Assembly: GCF_006335125.1 (NCBI RefSeq)
Contig: NZ_VDMO01000004.1
Span: 171,118-235,117 of the forward strand
Direction: 5' to 3'
DNA length: 64,000 nucleotides
DNA from: Deinococcus radiopugnans ATCC 19172
GTDB lineage: Bacteria; Deinococcota; Deinococci; Deinococcales; Deinococcaceae
In this document: positions 42,497-57,952 of the stretch, piece by piece
Position numbering within the stretch: position 1 is the first letter of the stretch
Layout of the letters: each line of letters begins with the position of its first letter
Position numbers and translations under genes: made by a program
Notes under the pieces: generated by a model
What the model was told of the DNA's origin: nothing
Database searches by the model: none
The model's input: only the letters and a program-made list of their open reading frames with translations

Positions 42497-44644
42497 ATGA
42501 GCGAGCAAGACATACCCCCGCTGGACGCCTGGAAGGCGCTGGCCCGCAAGGATCTGAAAGGCGCGGAACCTGAAACCCTGAACCGCGTCACCCCCGAGGG
42601 CCTGACCCTCCAGGCGCTGTACACCCGCGCCGATCTGCCCGCCGGGGCGGCGGAGACCCTGCCCGGCCTGCCGCCGTACACGCGCGGGCCGCGCGCCACC
42701 ATGTACGCCGCGCGGCCCTGGACCATCCGGCAGTACGCGGGCTTTTCTACCGCCGAGGCCAGCAACGCCTTTTACCGCCGCAACCTGGCCGCCGGGCAAA
42801 AGGGCCTGTCGGTGGCCTTCGACCTCGCCACGCACCGGGGCTACGACTCGGACCACCCGCGCGTGGTGGGCGACGTGGGCAAGGCCGGGGTGGCGATCGA
42901 CAGCGTCGAGGACATGAAGCTGCTGTTCGACGGCATTCCCCTGGATCAGATGTCGGTGTCCATGACCATGAACGGCGCGGTGCTGCCCATTCTGGCCGGA
43001 TACATCGTGGCCGGGCAGGAGGGCGGAGCCAGCCTGGAACAGCTGTCGGGCACCATCCAGAACGACATTCTCAAAGAATTCATGGTCCGCAACACCTACA
43101 TCTACCCGCCGGAACCGTCCATGCGGATCGTGGCCGACATCATCGAGTACACGGCGCAGAAGATGCCGCGTTTCAATTCCATTTCCATCAGCGGCTACCA
43201 CCTGCAGGAAGCGGGCGCGAACGCCGCGCTGGAGCTGGCCTACACCCTGGCCGACGGCCTGGAATACGTGCGGGCCGCGCTGGCCAAGGGGCTGGACGTG
43301 GACGCCTTCGCCCCGCGCCTGAGCTTTTTCTTCGCCATCGGGATGAACTTCTACACCGAGGTCGCCAAGCTGCGCGCCGCCCGGCTGCTGTGGGCCGAGA
43401 TCATGGCGGGCTTTAACCCCAAGAACCCCATGAGCCGCGCCCTGCGAACCCACTGCCAGACCAGCGGCTGGTCCCTGACTGAACAGGACCCGTACAACAA
43501 CGTGGTGCGCACGGCAATTGAGGCGATGGCGGCGGTGTTCGGCGGCACCCAGAGCCTGCACACCAACGCCTTCGACGAGGCGATTGGCCTGCCCACCGAG
43601 TTCTCGGCCCGGATTGCCCGCAACACCCAACTGCTGATTCAGGAGGAAACCGGCATTCCCGACGTGATCGATCCCTGGGGCGGCAGCTACCTGATGGAGC
43701 GCCTGACCTTCGATCTGGCCGAAAAGGCCCGCGAGCTGATGCGCGAGGTCGAGGAACTGGGCGGCATGGCCAAGGCCATCGAGGCCGGGATTCCCAAGCT
43801 GCGGATCGAGGAAAGCGCGGCCCGCAAACAGGCGCGCATCGACCGCGGCGAGGACGTGATCGTGGGCGTCAACAAGTATCAGCTGAGCGAGCAGACCCCT
43901 GTGGAGCTTCTGGAGATCGACAACGACGCGGTGCGGGAATCGCAGATCGCGCGGCTGAACCGGGTCAAGGCCGAGCGGGATGCGGAGGCGGTCAGGACGG
44001 CGCTGGACGCCCTGGAAACAGCCGCCCGCACCGGCGAGGGCAACCTGCTGGCCCTGTCGGTGGAGGCCATGCGCGCCCGCTGCACGGTGGGCGAGGTCAG
44101 CGACGCGCTGGAGCGGGTCTGGGGCCGCCATGCTGCCGAGGTCCGCACCCTGAGCGGCGTCTACGCCCAGGGTTACGCCGGGGACGAGGGCTTCGCGGGA
44201 CTCCAGCACGACATTGAGGCCTTTGCCGAGGCCGAGGGGCGCCGCCCGCGCATGCTGGTGGTCAAGATGGGCCAGGACGGCCATGACCGGGGGGCCAAGG
44301 TGATTGCCACCGGCTTTGCCGATCTGGGCTTCGATGTGGACGTGGGGCCGCTGTTCCAGACCCCCGACGAGGCCGCGCGGCAGGCGGTGGAGAACGACGT
44401 GCATGTGATTGGCGTCAGCTCTCAGGCGGCGGGTCACAAGACCCTGATTCCCCAGTTGATCGCCGCCCTGCGGGAGCAGGAAGCTGGGGACATCCTGGTG
44501 ATCGCGGGCGGCGTCATTCCTCAGCAGGACTACGCGGCGTTGCGGGAGGCGGGCGTGGCGGGCATCTTCGGCCCCGGCACCCCGATCCTGACCAGTGCGC
44601 GCGAGGTGTTACGGTTGCTTCGGGAGCGGAATTCAACTCTCTGA
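42497..44644 (+). CDS. methylmalonyl-CoA mutase
   Basis: Adenosylcobalamin enzyme that interconverts methylmalonyl-CoA and succinyl-CoA. The 715 residues hold the TIM-barrel catalytic domain ([60 protein letters not shown]) and a C-terminal B12 domain with [20 protein letters not shown] (DxHxxG). It resembles the large catalytic subunit (ScpA/MutB). No small subunit is present, as in single-gene forms. ACGGAGG precedes the ATG. The MeaB chaperone gene is two genes downstream. Confidence 0.96.
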   Translation: MSEQDIPPLDAWKALARKDLKGAEPETLNRVTPEGLTLQALYTRADLPAGAAETLPGLPPYTRGPRATMYAARPWTIRQYAGFSTAEASNAFYRRNLAAGQKGLSVAFDLATHRGYDSDHPRVVGDVGKAGVAIDSVEDMKLLFDGIPLDQMSVSMTMNGAVLPILAGYIVAGQEGGASLEQLSGTIQNDILKEFMVRNTYIYPPEPSMRIVADIIEYTAQKMPRFNSISISGYHLQEAGANAALELAYTLADGLEYVRAALAKGLDVDAFAPRLSFFFAIGMNFYTEVAKLRAARLLWAEIMAGFNPKNPMSRALRTHCQTSGWSLTEQDPYNNVVRTAIEAMAAVFGGTQSLHTNAFDEAIGLPTEFSARIARNTQLLIQEETGIPDVIDPWGGSYLMERLTFDLAEKARELMREVEELGGMAKAIEAGIPKLRIEESAARKQARIDRGEDVIVGVNKYQLSEQTPVELLEIDNDAVRESQIARLNRVKAERDAEAVRTALDALETAARTGEGNLLALSVEAMRARCTVGEVSDALERVWGRHAAEVRTLSGVYAQGYAGDEGFAGLQHDIEAFAEAEGRRPRMLVVKMGQDGHDRGAKVIATGFADLGFDVDVGPLFQTPDEAARQAVENDVHVIGVSSQAAGHKTLIPQLIAALREQEAGDILVIAGGVIPQQDYAALREAGVAGIFGPGTPILTSAREVLRLLRERNSTL

Positions 44645-44652
44645 ATATGCTA

Positions 44653-44681
44653 TTGACATAATATGGATTGTGCCCTAGACT
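44653..44681 (+). promoter_or_regulatory. sigma70-type promoter of the VOC gene
   Basis: TTGACA (44653-44658), a 17-base spacer, and TAGACT (44676-44681), in the AT-rich gap right after the mutase gene. Consensus -35 and ideal spacing. AGGAGG lies at 44702-44707. Confidence 0.82.
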
Positions 44682-44716
44682 GCTGTGACAGTCCGATTCG
44701 ACAGGAGGCACAACCC

Positions 44717-45517
44717 ATGTTCCAGCCCCAGACGTCTGCGCCCGTCATGTCCTCGCCTATTGCCGCCGGAGAACCGATCTGGGTGGATCTGGATTCGCCC
44801 CATCCAGACCAGAGCCGACCGTTCTACACCGCCCTGTTTGGCTGGGACTACAGGATTTCGGAGCAGTTTGGGGGCCATGCCAACGCCCATGTGCAAGGCA
44901 ACAAAGCCGCAGGGATCAGCCCGATGCCGCCGTACTCGGCGCGGGAGGGCCGGAGTGCCTGGACCGTCTACTTTGCCAGTGCCGATCTTGCCGCCGATGT
45001 CGGGCGCGTGCGGCACCTGGGCGGCCGGGTGCTGGTCGGCCCCATGCAGATCGGCGATCAGGGGCACATGGCCACCTGTGTCGATGCCGGCGGCGCCACT
45101 TTCGGGCTGTGGCAGGACGATCAGCACGGCGGATTTGCAGCGTATGACGGGCCAGGCCGCCTGGTCTGGGCCGAGGTGAACACCCAGGATTCAGCCCCCG
45201 CCGTGTCGTTTTACCGTCAGCTGCTGCACGCCGACGCCCAGCCGCTTCCCGGCGCGGACTATCACCAGCTCATGCACGGCGAGACGGGCTTCGCGGGCGT
45301 GTCGGGCAACGCGCAGAACTGGGACGCCGTGGGCGCAGCCGGCTGGATGGTCTACTTCTACGCCGACGACGTGGATCAGACCGTGCAGCGGGCCGAACAG
45401 CACGGCGGTCAGGTGTTGGTGGCCCCCTTCGACATGGAGTTTGGCCGCATGGCGGTGCTGGCCGATCCGTTGGGGGCCGTCTTCTCGGTCATGAATCCGC
45501 AGCCTGCGGGCGCGTAA
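44717..45517 (+). CDS. two-domain VOC family protein (CFP30B-like)
   Basis: 266 residues with tandem vicinal-oxygen-chelate modules: [20 protein letters not shown] to [11 protein letters not shown], and [20 protein letters not shown] to [13 protein letters not shown]. This is the layout of the 27-30 kDa glyoxalase-like antigen group. It lies between methylmalonyl-CoA mutase and meaB, but the mutase epimerase is a shorter, single-module VOC protein, so this is not a clear epimerase. It has its own promoter and AGGAGG site. Confidence 0.82.
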   Translation: MFQPQTSAPVMSSPIAAGEPIWVDLDSPHPDQSRPFYTALFGWDYRISEQFGGHANAHVQGNKAAGISPMPPYSAREGRSAWTVYFASADLAADVGRVRHLGGRVLVGPMQIGDQGHMATCVDAGGATFGLWQDDQHGGFAAYDGPGRLVWAEVNTQDSAPAVSFYRQLLHADAQPLPGADYHQLMHGETGFAGVSGNAQNWDAVGAAGWMVYFYADDVDQTVQRAEQHGGQVLVAPFDMEFGRMAVLADPLGAVFSVMNPQPAGA

Positions 45518-45536
45518 ACCGCCCATCCCACCCCCG

Positions 45537-45562
45537 GCCCCGCCGCAGAGGTGGGGCTTTCT
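45537..45562 (+). terminator. terminator after the VOC gene
   Basis: An 8-bp stem with one G-T pair (GCCCCGCC / GGTGGGGC, loop GCAGA) followed by TTTCTCT. The meaB -10 box (TATGAT, 45564-45569) starts directly after it. Confidence 0.72.
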
Positions 45563-45576
45563 CTATGATTGGGGGC

Positions 45577-46521
45577 ATGTCCGCCCATCCCCTCGCCGCC
45601 CCCCTCCTGGCAGGCAGCCGCCGCGCGCTGGCCCGCGCCATCACCCTGAGCGAGTCCACGCGCGCCGATCATGAGACGCAGGCCCAGCAGCTTCTCTCGG
45701 AAGTCGCGCCGCACGCCGGGCAGAGCATCCGGGTGGGCCTGACCGGCGTGCCTGGGGTGGGCAAATCCACCTTTATCGAGGCGCTGGGCGTCCACCTGGC
45801 CGATGCGGGCCACCGGGTGGCCGTGCTGGCCGTCGATCCCAGCAGTGCCCGCACGGGCGGCAGCATCATGGGCGACAAGACGCGCATGCCCCGGCTGACG
45901 GTTCACCCCAATGCCTACATCCGCCCCAGCCCGGCGGGCGGCAATCTGGGCGGCGTGGCCCGGCGCACCCGCGAGGCCATCACGCTGTGCGAGGCGGCGG
46001 GCCACGACGTGGTGCTGGTGGAAACCGTGGGCGTGGGCCAGAGCGAGACGCAGGTGGCCGCCATGACCGACCTGTTCGTGCTGCTCACGCTGCCCAATGC
46101 CGGCGACGAGTTGCAGGGCATCAAGCGCGGCATCATGGAACTGGCCGACGTGTGCGTGGTGAACAAGGCCGACAGCGATCCGAAGGCGGCGGTGCGCGCC
46201 CAGACCGAACTGCGCGCGGCCCTGCGGCTGCTGACCCCGCACGACGCTCCGTGGCGGCCCCGTGCGCTGCGGGCCTCTGCCCTGACCGGCGAGGGCGTGC
46301 CGGAGGTGTGGGCGGCGGTACTGGACTACGTGGGCGAGGTGGATGTGGCGGCCAGGCGCCGTGCCCAGACCGCCCAGTGGTTCGACGAACTGCTGCGCGA
46401 GGCGGCGTGGAGGATCTTCCGTGAAGGCCTAGATGGCAACAACCTCCGCACCCTGCGGGCCGAGGTGGAGGCTGGACAGCTGACCGCGATTCAGGGCGTG
46501 GCCGCGCTCACGGCGGGTTGA
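45577..46521 (+). CDS. meaB: MeaB/ArgK family GTPase, methylmalonyl-CoA mutase chaperone
   Basis: G3E-family P-loop GTPase that loads and protects adenosylcobalamin in methylmalonyl-CoA mutase. 314 residues. G1 is [18 protein letters not shown] (residues 54-71); then [37 protein letters not shown] and [12 protein letters not shown] (specificity). Its presence two genes after the mutase supports this role. TATGAT lies seven bases before the ATG at 45577. The 3' end overlaps the convergent glycosylase gene by 14 bases. Confidence 0.95.
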   Translation: MSAHPLAAPLLAGSRRALARAITLSESTRADHETQAQQLLSEVAPHAGQSIRVGLTGVPGVGKSTFIEALGVHLADAGHRVAVLAVDPSSARTGGSIMGDKTRMPRLTVHPNAYIRPSPAGGNLGGVARRTREAITLCEAAGHDVVLVETVGVGQSETQVAAMTDLFVLLTLPNAGDELQGIKRGIMELADVCVVNKADSDPKAAVRAQTELRAALRLLTPHDAPWRPRALRASALTGEGVPEVWAAVLDYVGEVDVAARRRAQTAQWFDELLREAAWRIFREGLDGNNLRTLRAEVEAGQLTAIQGVAALTAG

Positions 46522-47158
46522 GGCCCGTTTCATAGGTGCCCGCACTCGGTTTGCCCGTCGACACCCACGGATTGCCCCGGATCACGAAACGCCACGGCAA
46601 TTCGGCCCCCCGGCGCAGGCCCACGCGCGCCGTGGTCTCGACTGCCGACTCCGGCAGCGCCTCACCCGGCACGATGTAGAAGGCCGGGGTGTCGATGGGC
46701 TGGCCGGCCAGTGCGGGGGTCAGGCCCAGCGCCGTGACCAGTTTGGCAGGGCCATTGCTCAGCTCAATCGAGCGCTTGACGGGCCGCAACTCGCGCATTC
46801 TCTCCTCGCCCAGGAGGGGCTCGGCGGCGCGGATCAGGATGGACGCCTGCACGCCCACAGGACGGCAGGTGACGTTCAGTAGCGCCTGCCGGTAGGCGAA
46901 GTGGAAGTACACCCGGCCCGGCTCGCCGCCCATCGCCGCCGCCGCGCCGGGCAGCCGGGCGATCACGTGGCAGCTGGGATCACGCGGGCAGTCGTAGCCC
47001 TCGGTTTCCACGATGCGGGCCGCCAGCACCGTGCCGTCTGGCAGCACGCGCACCAGCCTCCCGCCGAGCAGGGCGCGGGCCACCGCCACCGGATCGCCCG
47101 CAAAAAAGTCGGGCCTCAGGGCGTGGGCGTGGGCGACCTCCGGTGGGGCGAACAGCAT
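46508..47158 (-). CDS. 3-methyladenine DNA glycosylase (AAG/MPG family)
   Basis: Removes alkylated and deaminated purines from DNA. 216 residues with [37 protein letters not shown] (active-site Glu), [31 protein letters not shown] and [11 protein letters not shown]. This is the human-type AAG fold, distinct from AlkA. TACGCT lies seven bases before the ATG. It forms a single unit, convergent with meaB. Confidence 0.93.
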   Translation of the reverse strand: MLFAPPEVAHAHALRPDFFAGDPVAVARALLGGRLVRVLPDGTVLAARIVETEGYDCPRDPSCHVIARLPGAAAAMGGEPGRVYFHFAYRQALLNVTCRPVGVQASILIRAAEPLLGEERMRELRPVKRSIELSNGPAKLVTALGLTPALAGQPIDTPAFYIVPGEALPESAVETTARVGLRRGAELPWRFVIRGNPWVSTGKPSAGTYETGLNPP

Positions 47159-47292
47159 GTCTGCCAGCGTAAGGGGCAGGCGCGGCGGCCTGTGCGTGGA
47201 CGCCTACGCAACGACGGCAGGAATGCTGTATCTCAATGTTCTCTAACGCCCACGCCAATCTGCCGGTCATGCCTCCGGCCTAGCCTGGGGCC

Positions 47293-47568
47293 ATGACACA
47301 GAACCAGAACGCAGATGCAGGCCAGATCACCGAACGCATTGCCAAGGATCTCAAGGCCCGGCTGGATCAGGGCGGCGAGCACATGCAGGTCAAGGACAAG
47401 GACGGCGAGCACGTCGGCACCGTGGATCATCTGGACGGCGACCGCATCAAGCTGACCAAGAGCGACAGCAGCGACAGCCAGCACCACTACGTCCCGCTCT
47501 CGCAGGTGGAGAGCATGGACAACGTGGCCGTGTACCTGAACGTGACCCGCGAAGAGGCCATGAAGTAA
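47293..47568 (+). CDS. DUF2171 domain protein
   Basis: 91 residues. [20 protein letters not shown] and [20 protein letters not shown] are the DUF2171 pattern, a small beta-barrel-like fold related to PRC barrels. Function is unknown. TAGCCT lies six bases before the ATG, a leaderless start. The gene stands alone between the glycosylase and amylosucrase genes. Confidence 0.88.
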   Translation: MTQNQNADAGQITERIAKDLKARLDQGGEHMQVKDKDGEHVGTVDHLDGDRIKLTKSDSSDSQHHYVPLSQVESMDNVAVYLNVTREEAMK

Positions 47569-47648
47569 ACCCACGCACAACAAGAGGCGGCGGAGCGATC
47601 TGTCGCCCTTTTTCTTTGCCCGACTGTCGGCAGAGCAAAACAGGCAGA

Positions 47649-47678
47649 TTGGAAACACTTCCACCGAGGCCGTATGCT
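47649..47678 (+). promoter_or_regulatory. promoter of the amylosucrase gene
   Basis: TTGGAA (47649-47654), an 18-base spacer and TATGCT (47673-47678), ten bases before the ATG; GAGGAGA overlaps the short leader. Confidence 0.6.
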
Positions 47679-47688
47679 GAGGAGACCT

Positions 47689-49640
<1,952 letters not shown>

Positions 49641-49644
<4 letters not shown>

Positions 49645-49844
49645 CCGATCCAAAAACACCCCCGGGGAAGGGCCGCACCAGCGTGCCCACCGAGGCCCTG
49701 CTGCGCGCCGTGCGCGACGCGTCCGAACGCCTGACCCGCTTCTCCCGCGATCCCGAGGTGCGCCGCGAGGCGGGCAACGTGGCGCAGGCGGTGGGCCGGC
49801 TGCTGGACGCCATTCGCAAAGCGGGGGCCGAGAAGGGCCGGTGA
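49641..49844 (+). CDS. small helical protein of unknown function
   Basis: 67 residues, overlapping amylosucrase by four bases (ATGA), so it is cotranslated with it. The chain is charged and helical ([40 protein letters not shown]). No family recognised. A strong terminator follows 19 bases later, so the pair forms one operon. Confidence 0.68.
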
Positions 49845-49863
49845 CGCTGGCCTGATCTTCCCG

Positions 49864-49905
49864 CCCCCGCAGTGACCGCAAGGGTGACGAGCGGGGGTTT
49901 TTGTT
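49864..49905 (+). terminator. terminator of the amylosucrase operon
   Basis: A stem CCCCCGC / GCGGGGG around a 20-nt loop, followed by TTTTTGTT. Confidence 0.85.
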
Positions 49906-49946
49906 GAGACTGCCGCCCACCCCTGGCCGGTCCAGAAGCCCACCAC

Positions 49947-49973
49947 AAAAAACCCTCTCCACTGGGAAGAGGG
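49947..49973 (-). terminator. terminator of clpC
   Basis: CCCTCT / AGAGGG with a 9-nt loop, followed on the minus strand by TTTTTT. It lies 20 bases past the clpC stop. Confidence 0.82.
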
Positions 49974-49992
49974 CTGTTGGCAAAAGCGTGTG

Positions 49993-52230
<2,238 letters not shown>

Positions 52231-52457
52231 GGAAGACCCCCAGGGGGCGAAATCGCAATGCGCGTGGCTCGTTCAGAACGCAGAAAGCGGGAGACGGCGA
52301 AAAAAGACTCGGGTGGACGGACAGTTCCGAGTTTAGAGCATCCCCACTGCGTCAGACGCGCCTAAACTTACGTTCTCGCCCCCCTCCACTGTAAGCCTTC
52401 GCACCTGACGGCCTTCTTTCCCGCGTCCCATGTCCTGTGCCCGTTACCCTGAGCGAC

Positions 52458-52856
52458 ATGACCGATTCCAGCGACAACACCGCCCCGCCGCCCCCCGAAG
52501 GCCGGGCTAGAACCATCATTTTCGGCTCCCAGCATGACCGGATCATGGCGCGGCTTGAAGGTTTAGATCCCGAGCTGGCCGCCCACATTCAGGCCTTCGC
52601 CTACGACACCGTGTACGACTCCTCGGCGCTGGATCTGAAGACGCAGGAGCTGATCGCCTGTGCCCTGCTGGTGTCGCTGGGCAGTCCGCCGGAACTGCGC
52701 ACCCACCTGCGCGGTGCGCTGAACGCCGGGGCGACGGAAGCCGAGCTGCGCGGCGCGCTGATGCTGTGCGTGCCGTACCTGGGCTTTCCGCGCACGGTGG
52801 CCGGGTTCGAGGCATTGAAGAATTATCTGGACGCGCAGGAAAAGAAAAAGGGGTGA
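52458..52856 (+). CDS. carboxymuconolactone decarboxylase family protein
   Basis: 132 residues with the CMD fold: [39 protein letters not shown] and [20 protein letters not shown]. It has no CxxC redox pair of AhpD, so it is of the decarboxylase-like type without an assigned substrate. TACCCT lies seven bases before the ATG at 52458. Its 3' end carries the A-tract of a terminator that serves the convergent gene. Confidence 0.85.
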   Translation: MTDSSDNTAPPPPEGRARTIIFGSQHDRIMARLEGLDPELAAHIQAFAYDTVYDSSALDLKTQELIACALLVSLGSPPELRTHLRGALNAGATEAELRGALMLCVPYLGFPRTVAGFEALKNYLDAQEKKKG

Positions 52857-52880
52857 ACGGGCCGCAGCCTGTCCACCCCT
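52845..52880 (-). terminator. terminator of the beta-barrel gene
   Basis: AGGGGTG / CACCCCT with an 18-nt loop, followed on the minus strand by TTTTTC. It overlaps the last codons of the CMD gene. Confidence 0.65.
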
Positions 52881-52894
52881 CGGATTGAACGATC

Positions 52895-53578
52895 TCAGAA
52901 CATGTACTTGACGCCGATCCGGGCCTTGAAGCTGGTGCCGGGGCGGACGAAGCGATTGTCGTAAGTGCTGTAGCTGCCATCGCTGGTGGGAACGCTCTCG
53001 GTGGTCTGTGCGCTGCCTGGAGGATTCCTGACCAGATTGATGGTGTTCTTGAAGAAATAGTCTGCGCCCAAGTCACCGACCAGGCTCAGGTTGCCAGTCA
53101 AGGCGTAGCTCGCCATTGCGCCTGCCCCCAGACCGAAAGAATTGCTGGAGTAGGTCCGCGTGCCCGCCGAAGCGCCGTAGTCCTCGGTGGAGCTGAACAT
53201 GCCATAGCGGACGCCGCCGTAGACCATCGTGTCAATGCCGGGGGCAACCTCGCCCAGTCCATAGGTGCCGTCCACAGAGATCACGGTGTGACGACCAGCT
53301 TCCGTGGCCCCCAAGCCTCCCTGAGAGATGGGCTTCTTGGCGTCGCTGAAAGGCCCCAGGCCATCGTCGGCGGCGTCGTTGATCGCGTCGCTGGGACGGG
53401 TGTAGGCCACGCCCACCTTGACGCCCACCGGACCCACCACGTTGGGGGCGTGAACAAACACCTCGCCGCTCAGGCCGCCCGCGTAGCCGCCGGTCAGGCC
53501 GAGTTCGAGGTTGTTAAAGGTCTGGGCGCCTGCCGTGGCGGCCACCGTCAGAATGGTCAGGGAGATCAGCTTCTTCAT
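52895..53578 (-). CDS. putative outer-membrane beta-barrel protein
   Basis: 227 residues. The signal peptide MKKLISLTILTVAATAGAQ is followed by strands alternating polar and hydrophobic residues (LELGLTGGYAGGLSGEVFVH, VGVKVGVAYTRP, VYGGVRYGMFSS, FGLGAGAMASYALTGNLSLV). It ends KARIGVKYMF with a terminal Phe, as in OmpA/OMP_b-brl barrels. It is rich in Gly, Tyr and Ser. Deinococcus has an outer membrane, so this location is plausible. Single gene; function unknown. Confidence 0.8.
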   Translation of the reverse strand: MKKLISLTILTVAATAGAQTFNNLELGLTGGYAGGLSGEVFVHAPNVVGPVGVKVGVAYTRPSDAINDAADDGLGPFSDAKKPISQGGLGATEAGRHTVISVDGTYGLGEVAPGIDTMVYGGVRYGMFSSTEDYGASAGTRTYSSNSFGLGAGAMASYALTGNLSLVGDLGADYFFKNTINLVRNPPGSAQTTESVPTSDGSYSTYDNRFVRPGTSFKARIGVKYMF

Positions 53579-53776
53579 GAGACTCAGCCTCGCGGCTGAA
53601 CATGAGAATGCCTCACGCTCTGGTTGACGACGGATTTAGAGAGCAGGGACAGTGGGGGTGTTCCCGCCACAGGAACGCCTCAAGGTTCTTTGTACGCTTT
53701 GCCCATCCACCCGCCGCCCGCCTGCTTCAGAATGAAAGGCCGTGTGCGCCGTATTCCCTTGCACAGGAGATGCTGC

Positions 53777-53830
53777 TAAACTTGGACCGAGTTTAATTTT
53801 TTCGCCGGGTTCAAGAGTTCTGGCTGAACC
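53777..53830 (+). promoter_or_regulatory. two inverted repeats upstream of etfB
   Basis: TAAACT-7 nt-AGTTTA (53777-53795) and GGTTCA-11 nt-TGAACC (53808-53830) lie in the AT-rich leader, 22-75 bases before the etfB ATG. The second pair resembles the palindrome upstream of the thioesterase gene. No clear -10/-35 set is assigned. Confidence 0.4.
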
Positions 53831-53851
53831 GGCCCCACCCCTGGAGGTTGC

Positions 53852-54609
53852 ATGAAAATATTGACCCTTGTCAGACAGGTTCCCGACGCCGAGGCGCGGG
53901 TAAAAGTCAGCGGTGACCGTGTTGATCTGGACGGCACCACCCTCGTCATTGACGGCATGGACGAGTACGGTGTGGAAGAGGCCCTGCGCCTGCGCGAAGG
54001 CGACGGCAACGTGGAAGAAATCGTGGCGCTGGCGGTTGGTCCCAAGAAGGTGGAAGATGCCCTGCGCACCGCCCTGGCCATGGGCGTGGACCGCGCCATT
54101 CACATCGAGACCGACGAGCGCTTCGACGCCGTGTCCCTCAGCAAAATCGTGGCGCAGGTGGCCCAGAGCGAGGGAACAGACCTGATCCTGCTGGGCGGCC
54201 AGGAGGCCGACTGGGACTCGCAGGCCCTGGGAGCCGCCAGCGCCGAGCGGCTGGGCTGGCCGCAGCTCACCTGGACCAACGAGCTGAAGGTGGAGGGCGA
54301 CACCCTGAGCGGCCGCCACGACGTGGACGACGGCAACGAGGGATTCAAGGTGACGCTCCCCGCCGTGATCACCGCGCAGCAGGGCCTGAACGAGCCGCGC
54401 TACCCCACGCTGCCCAACATCATGAAGGCCAAGAAGAAGGAACTGCGCAAGGATGAGCTGGGCAGCTACGACGTGCAGCCCGCCGTGAAATACCTGGGCG
54501 CCGAGATCCAGACCCGCGCCCGCCTGAACCGGATGATCGACGGCAAGGACCCGCAGGCCGCCGCCGAACAGTTGCTCGACCTCCTGCGAAACGAAGCGAA
54601 GGTGCTGGC

Positions 54610-54613
<4 letters not shown>
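53852..54613 (+). CDS. etfB: electron transfer flavoprotein beta subunit
   Basis: EtfB holds the AMP of the ETF heterodimer that takes electrons from acyl-CoA dehydrogenases. 253 residues beginning [19 protein letters not shown], with [25 protein letters not shown] and [20 protein letters not shown] (AMP binding), and a recognition loop near [16 protein letters not shown]. Starts an operon with etfA, which overlaps by ATGA. Terminal oxidation partners lie outside the window. Confidence 0.95.
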
Positions 54614-55560
<947 letters not shown>

Positions 55561-55694
55561 TATGGATTCCGATTGAAAGGTGTTGGAAACACCTGGAAAT
55601 CCGAGCGGAGCGAGAAAGAGAAAAACGGGTTCCGGACGTGGAGTGGAGGAGCCGGCGCTCTCCCGGTTCCTACACGAAACAAACGGAATCCGTA
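55561..55694 (+). repeat. dispersed hairpin element, copy D (134 bp)
   Basis: Inserted in the stop codon of etfA: flanking TAA at 55558-55560 and 55695-55697. Ends TATGGATTCCG and CGGAATCCGTA. Hairpin 1 AGGTGTT-GGA-AACACCT; hairpin 2 AGGAGCCGG with CCGGTTCCT, where a G-T pair keeps the stem. Confidence 0.93.
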
Positions 55695-55722
55695 TAAGTT
55701 CTCAGCAGTCCTCGGAACGTCA

Positions 55723-55770
55723 CCGGCCTGGCCTCCCCCTCTTCGGAATGAGGGGCGGCCAGGCCGGTTT
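55723..55770 (+). terminator. terminator of etfBA
   Basis: An 11-bp perfect stem (CCGGCCTGGCC / GGCCAGGCCGG) with an inner CCCCT/AGGGG pair, then TTTGCC. It now lies 160 bases past etfA because element D sits between them. Confidence 0.75.
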
Positions 55771-55822
55771 GCCGTCTTGAACTGAAATCCCGACAGAATC
55801 CCGCCAGACGGCAGGGCGCACA

Positions 55823-56083
55823 GTGGGAGCGAAGGTCAGCTGTGCGACCCTCAAAGGACCGCTTCTTCTGGATCTCGTCGTCTGCCTCAAAACCTCGCTG
55901 CTGGCCGCAGGGCGTGAGCACCTGCTGGTCGGGGCAGCCTGCGCGGTCACCATCGCCTCGCTCGGCTTCGGCCTGCCGCGCAGACTGGCGCAGCGCATCA
56001 CGGTGGGGGTGCTGATCGCCTTCGCACTGCTGCTGATGCTGGGCAGCGTCTATCTGAACTGTTTGGGACCGTCGCTGCTGTAG
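55823..56083 (+). CDS. possible small membrane protein
   Basis: 86 residues from a GTG, with two hydrophobic segments (LLVGAACAVTIASLGFGLP and ITVGVLIAFALLLMLGSVYL). No family, no good ribosome site and no -10 box at leaderless distance. It may be real or a chance frame in a gap between etfA and the DUF2087 gene. Confidence 0.4.
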   Translation: MGAKVSCATLKGPLLLDLVVCLKTSLLAAGREHLLVGAACAVTIASLGFGLPRRLAQRITVGVLIAFALLLMLGSVYLNCLGPSLL

Positions 56084-56150
56084 GTTTCCCCCAGCCTGCT
56101 TTGTGCCTCCCTGCCCGCTGCGCCGCGCCCCCAGCGCGTAGCATAGAGCC

Positions 56151-56483
56151 ATGACCAAAAGCATCAACGACTTTCAGGACGATTACGGGCGCATCACCGC
56201 CTGGCCCAGCAAACGCCGCCGCGCCCACCAGATGGCGATTCTGGACTACCTGACCGGCCTGTTCGAGCCGGGCGTGTCCTACGATCAGGGGCAGGTGGAA
56301 CGCATTCTGGCCGATCACAGCACCCTGGAAGACCCCTCGGTGCTGTTGACTGAACTGCTGGACAGCGAGTACCTGACCACCGCCGACGGCGCGTACTGGC
56401 GCGCGGACGGGCGGCCCGGCGTGAGCGCTGGCGCGGCCGAACCGTCCAGCGGGCCGGAGACCAGCGTCAGCAAGAATGGCTAG
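56151..56483 (+). CDS. DUF2087 domain protein
   Basis: 110 residues. [20 protein letters not shown], followed by [20 protein letters not shown] and [18 protein letters not shown], is the DUF2087 pattern, a winged-helix-like domain often found alone or attached to regulators. The C-terminal 25 residues are low-complexity. TAGCAT lies six bases before the ATG. It overlaps radA by eight bases, so the two are cotranscribed. Confidence 0.85.
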   Translation: MTKSINDFQDDYGRITAWPSKRRRAHQMAILDYLTGLFEPGVSYDQGQVERILADHSTLEDPSVLLTELLDSEYLTTADGAYWRADGRPGVSAGAAEPSSGPETSVSKNG

Positions 56484-57828
56484 AGTCACCACCAAGTACG
56501 TCTGCAACTCCTGCGGCTACACCTCGGCCAAACCCTTGGGCCGCTGCCCGAACTGTCAGGCCTGGAACTCGTTTGAGGAGGAAGTGCCCACAGTCACGGG
56601 CGGCAAGGCGCGCGGCGGCGGGGCCGGGGGCTACGGCGGCGTCACGGGCGGCAAGCTCACGGCGCTGTCCACCGTCGGGCGGCGCGAGGAGCCGCGCACC
56701 TCGTCGGGCATCGCCGAGCTGGACCGGGTGCTGGGCGGCGGGCTGGTGGCCGGGGGCGTCACCCTCATCGGTGGGGAACCGGGCATCGGCAAGAGCACGC
56801 TGCTGCTGCAGGTGGCCGACAGCGTCTCAAGGGCGGGAGGCACGGTGCTGTACGTGGCCGGCGAGGAATCGCTGGAGCAGATCCGGCTGCGGGCAGACCG
56901 GCTGGGCGTCACCGCCGACATTCAGCTGACCCGCGACACCCGCGCCGAACACATCGCTGCCCTGATGAACGAACACAAACCCGCGCTGTGCATCGTGGAC
57001 AGCATCCAGACCGTCACCGTGGAGGGTGAGGGGGCGCCGGGGGGCGTGGCGCAGGTGCGCGACGGCACCTCCATGCTGACCCGCGCCGCCAAGGAAACCG
57101 GCACCGCCACCGTGCTGGTGGGCCACGTCACCAAGGACGGCACCGTGGCCGGGCCGAAGGTGATGGAACACATTGTGGACACCACGGTCTTTCTGGAAAC
57201 GGTGGGGGCGTTCCGGTTGCTGCGCAGCGTCAAGAACCGCTTCGGGCAGGCCGGTGAACTGGGCGTCTTCGAGATGCGCGGCGAGGGCCTGATCGCGGTG
57301 GAAAACCCCAGCGCCGCCTTCCTGGCCGAGCGCCCGGTGGGCGTGCCCGGCAGCGTGGTGGCCGCCACCGTGGACGGCCAGCGCCCCATGCTGCTGGAAG
57401 TGCAGGCGCTGGCGAGCAAGACGCCGTACCCCAATGCCCGCCGCGTGGTGGTGGGTCTCGATCCGCGCCGGGTGGACGTGGTGCTGGCCGTGCTGGAACG
57501 CCGACTGGATCTGACGTTGGGCGGGCTGGACATCTACGTGAACCTGGCGGGCGGCCTGAAAGTCCCTGATCCGGGGCTGGATCTGGCGGTGGCCCTGGCG
57601 GTCTACAGCGCCGTGGTGGGCCGCGCCCTGCCGCCCAACGTGGCGGTGTTCGGCGAGGTGGGTCTGGCCGGCGAGGTTCGCAGCACCGTGGCCTCCCAGC
57701 GCCGCGCCGAGGAAGCGGGCCGCGCCGGCTACAAACGCCTGATCGTGCCGCCGGGGCTGGACGGGCATGCGGGCGTCAAGAGCGTGGAGGAAGCGGTGGG
57801 CGTGGTGTGGCAGACGGCGAAAGCCTGA
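56476..57828 (+). CDS. radA: DNA repair protein RadA
   Basis: RadA is a RecA-like ATPase/helicase that processes recombination intermediates; in Deinococcus radiodurans it contributes to rebuilding shattered chromosomes. 450 residues: a C4 zinc finger (Cys 10, 13, 24, 27), Walker [10 protein letters not shown] at 100-108, the RadA-specific KNRFG at 253-257, and a C-terminal Lon-like domain ([20 protein letters not shown]). The start overlaps the DUF2087 gene by eight bases. Confidence 0.96.
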   Translation: MARVTTKYVCNSCGYTSAKPLGRCPNCQAWNSFEEEVPTVTGGKARGGGAGGYGGVTGGKLTALSTVGRREEPRTSSGIAELDRVLGGGLVAGGVTLIGGEPGIGKSTLLLQVADSVSRAGGTVLYVAGEESLEQIRLRADRLGVTADIQLTRDTRAEHIAALMNEHKPALCIVDSIQTVTVEGEGAPGGVAQVRDGTSMLTRAAKETGTATVLVGHVTKDGTVAGPKVMEHIVDTTVFLETVGAFRLLRSVKNRFGQAGELGVFEMRGEGLIAVENPSAAFLAERPVGVPGSVVAATVDGQRPMLLEVQALASKTPYPNARRVVVGLDPRRVDVVLAVLERRLDLTLGGLDIYVNLAGGLKVPDPGLDLAVALAVYSAVVGRALPPNVAVFGEVGLAGEVRSTVASQRRAEEAGRAGYKRLIVPPGLDGHAGVKSVEEAVGVVWQTAKA

Positions 57829-57853
57829 GCCCCTCCCCACCTTCCAGACGATA

Positions 57854-57906
57854 GGGGCCTGTGGCGGTCTTGACGGGACGCCTCCCGAACAGCCGCCACC
57901 CCTTTT
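57854..57906 (+). terminator. likely terminator of radA
   Basis: GTGGCGG / CCGCCAC with a 25-nt loop holding a second short stem, extended by GGGG/CCCC, then TTTT. It lies 25 bases past the stop. Confidence 0.5.
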
Positions 57907-57922
57907 GAGTTCCAAACATGCC

Positions 57923-57952
57923 TTGACAGGAATATTCTCGCTGTGGAATAAT
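57923..57952 (+). promoter_or_regulatory. promoter and possible ArsR operator
   Basis: TTGACA (57923-57928), an 18-base spacer and AATAAT (57947-57952). Within the spacer and -10 lies an imperfect inverted repeat AATATTC-8 nt-GAATAAT. ArsR-family repressors typically bind AT-rich dyads across their own promoter. AGGAGGTGA at 57972-57980 is the ribosome site. Confidence 0.62.

Noticed and set aside
44717..45517. Methylmalonyl-CoA epimerase
   Set aside because: Position suggests it, but the protein has two VOC modules and CFP30B-like sequence, while the epimerase is a single module of about 135-150 residues.
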